In this document: one piece after another, positions 8,429 to 14,587 of the stretch
How the letters are laid out: each line of letters begins with the position of its first letter
Position numbering within the stretch: position 1 is the first letter of the stretch
From: CAYLKS01 sp964384205 [NCBI: uncultured bacterium]
GTDB taxonomy: Bacteria; JAGOEH01
Reading direction: 5' to 3'
Length of the DNA stretch: 15,611 nucleotides
Assembly (NCBI GenBank): GCA_964384205.1
Contig: CAYLKS010000061.1
Location: forward strand, 2,229-17,839
Notes under the pieces: generated by a model
What the model saw: the letters and a program-made list of their open reading frames with translations, nothing else
What the model was told of the DNA's origin: nothing
The model's database searches: none
Translations under genes and position numbers: made by a program

Positions 8429-9421
8429 CTATGGTACCTCTATATTATTAAGAATTTTAGTAATAACATCTTCAGAGGTTATTTCTTCTGCTTCTGCTTC
8501 AAAAGATAATATCACCCTATGACGTAATATATCATAAGCTACAGCTCTTACATCTTCTGGGATAACAAAACCACGTCTTTTTAAAAAAGCATGAGCTTTT
8601 GCTGCTTTTGTTAAATTAATTGTAGCTCTTGGAGAAGCCCCATAAGAAATAAGTTCTGAAATATCTTTTAAATTATATTCATCAGGCACTCTTGTAGCAA
8701 ATACTATATCTACAATATATTTTTCAATTTTTTCATCCATATAAACAGTTTCTACTAATTGTTGAGCTTTTATTAAATATTCTGGAGTAACAACCTGCTC
8801 TAAATTAAAATTTTTAGTAACAGACATTCTTTTTAATATTTCTAATTCTTCTTCCTTTGTTGGATAATCTATTTTTAATTTAAGCATAAATCTATCAACC
8901 TGAGCCTCGGGTAGGGGATAAGTACCTTCTTGCTCAATTGGATTCTGGGTTGCAAGAACAATAAATAATTCAGGCAATTTAAACGTTTCTTTACCAATAG
9001 TAACCTGACGTTCCTGCATCGCTTCGAGTAATGCACTTTGAACTTTTGCCGGAGCTCTATTTATTTCATCAGCCAAAACAATATTTGTAAATATCGGGCC
9101 TTTCTGTGTAATAAATTCACCTGTCTTTTGATTATATATCAAAGTACCTACTAAGTCTGCTGGTAATAAATCAGGAGTGAACTGTATTCTTTGAAAATCT
9201 GCCTTTATAATTTTTGCAAATGTGCTGATAGTCAAAGTCTTAGCAAGTCCTGGCACACCTTCTAATAGCAAATGACCTTTAGTCAATAGCCCTATTAAAA
9301 TTCTTTCTATCATATAGGTCTGTCCAACAATTACTTTACTTACTTCTTTAATAATTTTATCAACAAATTCACTTTCCTGATTAATTTTTTCATTCAATTG
9401 TTTAATCTCTTCTGAAGTCAT
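8429..9421 (-). CDS. moxR: MoxR-family AAA+ ATPase
   Basis: The 330-residue protein is a full-length MoxR ATPase. Walker A is GVPGLAKT (55-62), Walker B is VLADEIN (115-121), sensor 1 is ATQNP (157-161), and LPEAQVDRF (170-178) carries the conserved arginine. The C-terminal lid follows, with GASPRATINLTKAAKA. MoxR proteins act as chaperone-like ATPases that mature or activate VWA-containing partners; here those would be the DUF58 protein and BatA/BatB (inference from family and context). The ATG at 9419-9421 has an excellent GGAGGT five bases upstream and overlaps the previous gene by 20 bases. The product ends with a TAG stop, unlike most neighbours. Confidence 0.95.
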   Translation of the reverse strand: MTSEEIKQLNEKINQESEFVDKIIKEVSKVIVGQTYMIERILIGLLTKGHLLLEGVPGLAKTLTISTFAKIIKADFQRIQFTPDLLPADLVGTLIYNQKTGEFITQKGPIFTNIVLADEINRAPAKVQSALLEAMQERQVTIGKETFKLPELFIVLATQNPIEQEGTYPLPEAQVDRFMLKLKIDYPTKEEELEILKRMSVTKNFNLEQVVTPEYLIKAQQLVETVYMDEKIEKYIVDIVFATRVPDEYNLKDISELISYGASPRATINLTKAAKAHAFLKRRGFVIPEDVRAVAYDILRHRVILSFEAEAEEITSEDVITKILNNIEVP

Positions 9422-10307
9422 CTGTTACCTCCACAATATTTTTAGTAAGTTCAAAATTTAATATTTCTTTTGCTATAGATAATATTTCATTCAATTGATT
9501 AAGATCTACCTCCGCACCTGAAAATTTTATTAAATCACACCTATCAAAAAAATTTTGTATATCAATAAGATGTGTATCTTTTATCTTAATTTTCTTTAAG
9601 CTTTCAACAACCTGTCTTGAAGTCATACCTAATGGTAAATTTAATTCTGACTTTAAATATTTTAATACTGTATTGCTAATTCTTTCAACTTTAGTCTTAT
9701 TATTAATTTTTTCATTTTTTATATTTTCAATGTCTTCTAATGCAATTTCTTTATAACTTTTTTTATTTTCTTTTGTTTCTATAATTTCATTTCTTTTCAT
9801 TTTATTCTTAATTATTATTAAAGTAACAATCCCTATTATAGCCAGTATAAATATTAAAATAATAGCAAAGGTATAAGAAGTCTCCTCTTTGTTAACAGGT
9901 TCTACAACCTCAATAGATAATCTTTTTGTCGAGAGATGATAAATTTTATCTGTGCTTTTATCTGTATATCCAGCTTTAACAGGTTCTATATAAGCCATAC
10001 CAATAGAAGTAGGGACTAAATAATAAGAGTATTTTTTCATGGTTTTATTTAAAGAAACACTATTTGAAGAGCCTGAACCAACAATTCTTAAATTTGTTAC
10101 TTCTGGGATTGGCAATTCAAAAATATCAAGCTTATTAATATCATCACCTGTAGCAGTTAAAACAATATCTACCTTTAGAGTATCATTTAAATGAATCTTG
10201 TAGTGATTTGCTATTATTTTTATAGATACATCACCTAAAAATTTTTCTGTATTATCCTGTCCCCAAATATTCAATACAAACAAAAGAAAAATAATAATTT
10301 TTCTCAA
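9402..10307 (-). CDS. BatD-like membrane protein, first gene of the Bat/MoxR operon
   Basis: The 301-residue product has a short signal peptide (about 2-16), a periplasmic beta-sandwich region (about 24-136), one membrane helix (about 145-166) and a cytoplasmic helical domain. The tail has KYLKSELNLPLGMTSRQVVE and FDRCDLIKFSG (254-264), which match in pattern the C-terminal tail of BatD in this operon (KLAIPAKDLNTNDIK and LNKCQMARF). It therefore looks like a compact BatD relative with a single periplasmic module. The start is TTG at 10305-10307 with AAAGGAG six bases upstream; no ATG fits better. It overlaps moxR by 20 bases, so it likely leads the operon. The function is unknown; a regulatory or coupling role towards MoxR/DUF58 is inference. 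Confidence 0.7.
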   Translation of the reverse strand: MRKIIIFLLFVLNIWGQDNTEKFLGDVSIKIIANHYKIHLNDTLKVDIVLTATGDDINKLDIFELPIPEVTNLRIVGSGSSNSVSLNKTMKKYSYYLVPTSIGMAYIEPVKAGYTDKSTDKIYHLSTKRLSIEVVEPVNKEETSYTFAIILIFILAIIGIVTLIIIKNKMKRNEIIETKENKKSYKEIALEDIENIKNEKINNKTKVERISNTVLKYLKSELNLPLGMTSRQVVESLKKIKIKDTHLIDIQNFFDRCDLIKFSGAEVDLNQLNEILSIAKEILNFELTKNIVEVTDDFRRD

Positions 10308-10313
10308 TCACTA

Positions 10314-10320
10314 CTCCTTT
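10314..10320 (-). promoter_or_regulatory. Shine-Dalgarno site for the first Bat-operon gene
   Basis: AAAGGAG lies six bases before the TTG at 10305-10307 and supports that start. The 74-bp gap in which it sits (10308-10381) contains T-rich sequence but no convincing -35/-10 pair and no G/C hairpin, so the Bat operon may be read partly from the upstream radical SAM cassette. Confidence 0.65.
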
Positions 10321-10381
10321 TTTAATTTTTTTGTGAATTAAACTATTCAAATATTGCAAATGTTCCTAAAAAAGCTAAAAT

Positions 10382-11515
10382 TTATTTATAAGTATTAACT
10401 AAATCTTGCTTAATTTTTCTTGATTCAGGAAATAATCCTAATCTATTCGCCTCTTCACAAAACCAGTAGCCGCTTGTAATATCTCTGGACAAAGAATATG
10501 ATATTGCTACACATGCTCCGAGACATTTAGCTTTAAAAATACAATTACTACATATGCCTTTCAATTTTGCAGGTATATCTTCTCTTATTTTTTTAAATAT
10601 TTTCCCATTAATCCAAATATCTCTAATGTCATCTGTTTTAATATTTCCCATAACAAGTTCAGGTTCCGTTCTTCCAATACCACAGATTGAAATATCACCA
10701 TTCCCCATAACTCCGCATATAGTATGGATGTGACATTCAGCAGAATTATTGATTAAATCATCAAATCTTTTTAATGCAGTGGGAATAGAAAAGAAAATTC
10801 TATGACGGTATTTTTTTGATAATTCTAATGTATAATGATAGAGTTTAATTAATCTATCAACAGGTATAGTTCTCGACTCCTTTTGTACCAATAAGGCTCT
10901 TCCAGAAGGGATAACAGGATTAATTTTAAAAGAGTTAGTTTTTAATTCAATTGCCAGTCTTAATGTATCTTCTATTAGATGTTCATTATCAGTATACAAT
11001 GACATAATTATTTGAACATTTAATCCATATTTTTTACAATTTTTTATACCTTCAACAGTAGCATCGAAAGCACCTGGCTGATCTCTTAACATATCATGTG
11101 TTTTAGCATTAGGTCCATCGAGACTTATAGCAATATGCCGCATATTTACATCTTTTAGTAATTTTGCCATTTTTTCATCAATCAATGTTCCATTTGTTTC
11201 AATTGTCATATTAATATTATTTTCATGTAACCATTTCATCAAATCTGGAACATCTGGCCTTAATAAAGGTTCCCCTCCTGTCAATTTTACTGAAGATAAA
11301 CCTATGTCTTTTGCTTTTACTATTGTATCCTTTATCAAATCTATAGAGACTTCTTTTCCTTTAATTTTTGCTATATACTCTTCTATATTTTTTATTTGTT
11401 GGGGTGCAACCCAGCAGTGTTGGCAATGAAGATTACACCTATCAGTAGGATATAAATATATTACATTTAATGGTGGGACTCCTGGAGGGAGATTAATTGC
11501 TTTTCTACTATTCAT
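10382..11515 (-). CDS. Radical SAM/SPASM protein (ScmF-like)
   Basis: The 377-residue enzyme opens with LPPGVPPLNVIYLYPTDRCN and carries the radical SAM cluster cysteines C27-x3-C31-x2-C34, the TGGEP motif (79-83) and a C-terminal SPASM region. The SPASM cysteines visible are C261, C267, C278, C322, C325, C331, C335 and C353, enough for one or two auxiliary 4Fe-4S clusters. Such proteins usually modify ribosomally made peptides or proteins. The VPPL(N)xxYLY start before CNLxCxHCW recalls ScmF of the SynChlorMet cassette (from memory, moderate confidence). ATG at 11513-11515 overlaps the stop of the preceding radical SAM gene as ATGA; no strong Shine-Dalgarno is seen, so translational coupling is likely. 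Confidence 0.9.
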   Translation of the reverse strand: MNSRKAINLPPGVPPLNVIYLYPTDRCNLHCQHCWVAPQQIKNIEEYIAKIKGKEVSIDLIKDTIVKAKDIGLSSVKLTGGEPLLRPDVPDLMKWLHENNINMTIETNGTLIDEKMAKLLKDVNMRHIAISLDGPNAKTHDMLRDQPGAFDATVEGIKNCKKYGLNVQIIMSLYTDNEHLIEDTLRLAIELKTNSFKINPVIPSGRALLVQKESRTIPVDRLIKLYHYTLELSKKYRHRIFFSIPTALKRFDDLINNSAECHIHTICGVMGNGDISICGIGRTEPELVMGNIKTDDIRDIWINGKIFKKIREDIPAKLKGICSNCIFKAKCLGACVAISYSLSRDITSGYWFCEEANRLGLFPESRKIKQDLVNTYK

Positions 11516-12657
11516 GATTTTATCTCTTGTTGTTGTTTTCTTTCATTAAATTCATTTTCTGGCAAAAACTCTTTTTCAAGGGTATAAACTTTATAACATG
11601 ATAATGGATCATACCCAAAAATAGTGTTTCTAAAAGACATAGAAACAGCAGGACACCCGCCTGTACAAAAATATTTATATTCACAATCTCTACATTCTTC
11701 AAAATCATCTAACGTCATATCTAATCGTTTTCTAAATTCATTTAAAACAGGGGAGTGTAACCAAATATCTTTTAGATTCTGCTCTAATATATTTCCACAT
11801 ACCATATGACTTAATCTATCACATGGTGTAACATTTCCTTCAAAACGAACAGTTACCTCATTTCTTACTGTTCCACAACCTGTTATATAAGCTGGCTCTT
11901 TCATCTTATCTTTGAATTTCTTATAATTTTCTTCAATCCTTTTAAACATATAGTAAGAATCAAAAATAGTTCCTGATATTAAATTTCCGTATTTCTCTTT
12001 TAATTCTGGGGTTCTATTAATCAGATCACGTCTTTCCTTATCATTTAAAGATATATATTTGAAAAATATATCTGCATTTCCTCCAGGAATTATAAAATTA
12101 AATTTAATACCTCCAGTTTGGCCCCAGCTTTTCACAAGTTCTATCATGTTCTCAATATCATCTACATTATATTTGGTCACAGTGCAATAAAAGGAAACTC
12201 TTCTACCATTATATCTTATTAAATTTTCAATACCTTTAACTGCTTTTTTCCATGTACCCTTACCTCTTAACATTTCATAAACTTTTTCATTTGAACCATC
12301 TAAACTAACCATAATATTTCCAACTTTGGGATATCGCCCAATACGCCTTGCACCTTCTTCATCTATTAAAGTAGCATTTGTGTTTATGTCTATCCAAAAA
12401 TGTTTTTCCTGCATATAATCCATTAATTCATATATATCTTTTCTTACAAAAGGCTCTCCACCACTAATTCTAATTCTAAAAACTTTTAATTCTTCTAATT
12501 CATCAAAAAATTTTTTCCATTGCTCAGTAGTCAATTCTGGAATATTTTTATTCTGATGGTCTCCAACATTGCAATGTTTACAGTTCATATTACATCTGCC
12601 GGTTATTGCAAGAAAAATAGAGGTTGGGGCCGATAAAATATGAAGCCTACTTTTCAT
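11512..12657 (-). CDS. Radical SAM/SPASM protein (ScmE-like)
   Basis: The 381-residue enzyme carries C22-x3-C26-x2-C29 in GRCNMNCKHCN, the SGGEPF motif (65-70) and a full SPASM set: C261, C279, C322, C325, C331, C335 and C354, with the typical FCTGGCPA spacing. It differs clearly from the following radical SAM gene, so the two enzymes probably carry out different steps or act as a pair. The PqqD-like gene directly upstream, with a four-base gap, implies that a peptide or protein substrate is delivered by an RRE-type adaptor. The ATG at 12655-12657 follows AGAAGG about eight to ten bases upstream, inside the end of the PqqD-like gene. The resemblance to ScmE is from memory and from gene order; the substrate is unknown. 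Confidence 0.9.
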   Translation of the reverse strand: MKSRLHILSAPTSIFLAITGRCNMNCKHCNVGDHQNKNIPELTTEQWKKFFDELEELKVFRIRISGGEPFVRKDIYELMDYMQEKHFWIDINTNATLIDEEGARRIGRYPKVGNIMVSLDGSNEKVYEMLRGKGTWKKAVKGIENLIRYNGRRVSFYCTVTKYNVDDIENMIELVKSWGQTGGIKFNFIIPGGNADIFFKYISLNDKERRDLINRTPELKEKYGNLISGTIFDSYYMFKRIEENYKKFKDKMKEPAYITGCGTVRNEVTVRFEGNVTPCDRLSHMVCGNILEQNLKDIWLHSPVLNEFRKRLDMTLDDFEECRDCEYKYFCTGGCPAVSMSFRNTIFGYDPLSCYKVYTLEKEFLPENEFNERKQQQEIKS

Positions 12658-12661
12658 TTGT

Positions 12662-12958
12662 TTAACCTTCTTTTTTTATTTTTAGAAATCCAAAACTAAT
12701 TAACTCTGTTAAAAAATTTTTTACATCAGTTTCTAATTGTTCTTTAGAAACTCCCTCATACATTTCTAATAGCTTATTAATTAAATTTTCAAATGTTATA
12801 TCAATTATATTATCTAAAATATCTTTTCCAGACTCATTAACAGCCTTCAAATTATTAGTATTTGCATCAAATAAAAATGCTCCATTATCTTCTTCTCTAT
12901 AAACAATATTTTCTGGAAAATAAAATTTCGTTTCATTTTTGATTTCTATTTTCTCCAT
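12662..12958 (-). CDS. PqqD-like peptide chaperone (RRE fold)
   Basis: The 98-residue protein has the length and layout of PqqD. A beta-hairpin half (NIVYREEDNGAFLFDANTNN, then LKAVNESGKDILD) is followed by a winged-helix half with KLLEMYEGVSKEQLETDVKN and a closing FGFLKI strand. The AVNESG pattern before a helix is characteristic. PqqD-like proteins bind the leader of a precursor peptide and bring it to a radical SAM/SPASM enzyme. The gene lies 36 bp after the Tat/PqqD-like gene and four bases before the first radical SAM gene. GAGGAG lies about seven bases before the ATG. In the SynChlorMet cassette the equivalent position is held by ScmD (from memory). Confidence 0.85.
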   Translation of the reverse strand: MEKIEIKNETKFYFPENIVYREEDNGAFLFDANTNNLKAVNESGKDILDNIIDITFENLINKLLEMYEGVSKEQLETDVKNFLTELISFGFLKIKKEG

Positions 12959-12994
12959 AAAAAACTCCTCTATGATAGGGGATAACTGATTTTT

Positions 12995-13393
12995 TTAAAT
13001 ATTGAGCTCTATAAAAGACAATTTATAAAAAATAAAAATAGTATTCAAAACATCTTTTTTTGCTTGTGCATAACTGACATCATAGTTGTTAATAATTTTA
13101 TTTATTATAGAATTAACTCTGGTTTTCTTTAAATTTTTCCATATAAAATAAGCAGTTTCATTTATAGCAATAACAGGTTTATAATTGTTTAAAATTATAT
13201 AATAAGAACCAAACTCTACTATATTATAATTATTTTTAAGAGATAATATGTATTTTGATATAAACTTTTCAAAATTTTTATTAAATTTGTTTTTATATTG
13301 TAGTATCTTAAATGTTTTTAAAGGCGTCATAATAATAGTAAAAAAAAATAACAGTTTTAGAAAAGCGCCTAAAAAACTTCTTCTATTAATCAT
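12995..13393 (-). CDS. Tat-signal or membrane-anchored PqqD-like protein
   Basis: The 132-residue product begins MINRRSFLG, a good twin-arginine motif (R4-R5, then S-F-L), followed by a strongly hydrophobic stretch (10-24) with no clear signal peptidase site, so it may stay anchored. A Lys/Asn/Phe-rich spacer leads to a PqqD-like region (about 56-131). There, YYIILNNYKPVIAINETAYFIW parallels the REEDNGAFLFD / AVNESGKDIL part of the next gene, followed by a DVSYAQAKKDVLNT helix and a final SFIEL strand. It has no cysteine. The role is not known; it could bring a substrate to the membrane, or be an exported substrate or partner itself (inference). The ATG at 13391-13393 has GAGGT nine bases upstream. 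The gene lies just beyond the hairpin that follows HU. Confidence 0.6.
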   Translation of the reverse strand: MINRRSFLGAFLKLLFFFTIIMTPLKTFKILQYKNKFNKNFEKFISKYILSLKNNYNIVEFGSYYIILNNYKPVIAINETAYFIWKNLKKTRVNSIINKIINNYDVSYAQAKKDVLNTIFIFYKLSFIELNI

Positions 13394-13429
13394 CTTTTTT
13401 TTACCTCAAACAATATACCGTATACTGCT

Positions 13430-13462
13430 AAAATTTTTGGGGGGGATACCCCCAAAAATTTT
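13430..13462 (-). terminator. Long hairpin after the HU gene, possible bidirectional terminator
   Basis: Two perfect 14-base arms, AAAATTTTTGGGGG and CCCCCAAAAATTTT, enclose a five-base loop. It begins three bases after the HU stop codon. It could end HU transcription. The U-run is only four long, and it follows an A-run instead of the G/C stem, which is not the normal terminator order. It reads almost identically on both strands. It could instead be an interspersed palindromic element or a protein site. Confidence 0.5.
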
Positions 13463-13464
13463 AT

Positions 13465-13740
13465 TTACTTAACCATATCTTTCAATTGTTTACCAGCTTT
13501 AAATTTGACAGATTTTCTAGCAGGAATAGTTATTTTTTCACTTGGATTTTGTGGATTTACACCTTGTCTTTCTGCTCTTTCAACTACAGAAAAAGTACCA
13601 AATCCAATTAAGGTAAAATTTTCACCTTTTGCAAGAGCTTCTTTAATAGCATTAAAAGTAGCGTCAACAGCAGAAGCTGCTGCTTTTTTTGTTAAACCAG
13701 TTTTTTCTGCAACTACATCAATTAATTCTGCCTTTGTCAA
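13465..13740 (-). CDS. hup: HU-family DNA-binding protein
   Basis: The 91-residue protein is a standard HU/IHF-family nucleoid protein: MTKAELIDVVAEKTGL start, GFGTFSVVERAERQG in the central strands, PQNPSEKITIPA on the DNA-binding arm with its tip proline, and a KSVKFKAGKQLKDMV end. It bends and compacts DNA as a dimer. The start codon is TTG (13738-13740), with AAGGAGG six bases upstream; the conserved N-terminus of HU leaves little doubt about this start. It has its own promoter in the 94-bp gap after mazG and a strong hairpin directly after the stop, so it is probably a single-gene unit. Its composition is less Lys/Asn-biased than the neighbours, as expected for a highly expressed gene. 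Confidence 0.97.
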   Translation of the reverse strand: MTKAELIDVVAEKTGLTKKAAASAVDATFNAIKEALAKGENFTLIGFGTFSVVERAERQGVNPQNPSEKITIPARKSVKFKAGKQLKDMVK

Positions 13741-13746
13741 GGATAA

Positions 13747-13753
13747 CCTCCTT
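13747..13753 (-). promoter_or_regulatory. Strong Shine-Dalgarno site before the TTG start of HU
   Basis: AAGGAGG lies six bases before the TTG at 13738-13740. It is close to a full anti-16S match and compensates for the weak start codon. Confidence 0.85.
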
Positions 13754-13796
13754 TTTAATGATTAAATAAAGTGAATATAAACGAAATCTTATAAAT

Positions 13797-13825
13797 ATAT
13801 TAATATCTAACTCCTTTTTTGTCAA
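13797..13825 (-). promoter_or_regulatory. Predicted sigma-70-type promoter of the HU gene
   Basis: A perfect TTGACA (13820-13825) is separated by 17 bases from TAATAT (13797-13802, four of six matches to the -10 consensus). The start of transcription would lie about 50 bases before the HU start codon. It sits immediately after the mazG stop codon in an A/T tract. Confidence 0.6.
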
Positions 13826-13834
13826 TAAAAAAAA

Positions 13835-14587
13835 TCATTTTTTTATTTTATTCCATAATTCATCTAATTCTTGGGCATTCATATTTGTTATTCTTTGACC
13901 TGCAATAAGTTCCATTTTTTTAAATCTTTTTATAAATTTTTTTATCGCATCATTTAAACAAAATTCTGCTGAAATATTTAAATGCTTCCCTAAACTCACA
14001 AGAGCAAAAAGCAAATCACCAAATTCTTCATAAATTCTTTCTTGATTTTTTTCTTGTATAACTTCTTCAAGTTCTTGTGTTTCTTCCTTAATTTTTTCTA
14101 TAACTCCTTTTTCATTTTCCCAGTCAAACCCAATAGAAGAGACTTTTTCATGAATTCTTTGTGCTTTTAATAGTGAGGGCATTCCCCGCGGCACACCATC
14201 TAATATACTTTTTTTATTGCTTTTCTTTTTTTTCAAAACTTCCCAATTCTTTTTTATTTCAGGAATTTCTTTAGCTTGAGAATCCCCAAAAACATGTGGA
14301 TGACGATATATCAATTTCGCCACAATTTCATTTAAAACATCCTGTATTTTAAATAATGCTTTCTCCTCCGCTAATATTGCCTGAAAAACAATATGCAACA
14401 TTACATCTCCTAATTCTTCTTTTATGCCTTCATAATCATCATTTTCTATTGCTTCCATTAGTTCATAAACTTCTTCTAAAAAATAGGGGAGTAGTGATTT
14501 GGAAGTTTGTTTTTTATCCCAGGGACATCCAGTCTCAGGATTTCTTAAAATTTTAACTGTGTCATATAGTCGATTGAACTCTTTCAT
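13835..14587 (-). CDS. mazG: MazG nucleoside triphosphate pyrophosphohydrolase
   Basis: The 250-residue protein is a two-domain MazG. The first domain has CPWDKKQTSKSL (21-32), the metal-binding EExxE at 38-42 (EEVYE) and E58-x2-D61 in EELGD, then RHPHVF (95-100). The second domain repeats the fold with EETQELEE and YEEFGDLLFALVS, and ends in ELDELWNKIKK. MazG hydrolyses NTPs to NMP and pyrophosphate and clears aberrant nucleotides or modulates the stringent response in other bacteria. The ATG at 14585-14587 has AGGA about eight bases upstream and lies 26 bases inside the helicase gene end, so the two are co-transcribed. Length and motifs are complete. Confidence 0.95.
   Translation of the reverse strand: MKEFNRLYDTVKILRNPETGCPWDKKQTSKSLLPYFLEEVYELMEAIENDDYEGIKEELGDVMLHIVFQAILAEEKALFKIQDVLNEIVAKLIYRHPHVFGDSQAKEIPEIKKNWEVLKKKKSNKKSILDGVPRGMPSLLKAQRIHEKVSSIGFDWENEKGVIEKIKEETQELEEVIQEKNQERIYEEFGDLLFALVSLGKHLNISAEFCLNDAIKKFIKRFKKMELIAGQRITNMNAQELDELWNKIKK

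Noticed and set aside
11520-11708. 62-codon minus-strand frame within the ScmE-like gene
   Set aside because: It is an alternative frame of the SPASM coding region, whose cysteines are conserved in the main frame.
13383-13428. Promoter for the radical SAM cassette using TATATT near 13413
   Set aside because: No matching -35 box, and the transcript would start almost at the ribosome binding site.
13248-13472. Plus-strand frame across the Tat/PqqD-like gene and the hairpin
   Set aside because: It runs through the palindrome and has no ribosome binding site; the minus-strand gene has a good site and recognisable features.
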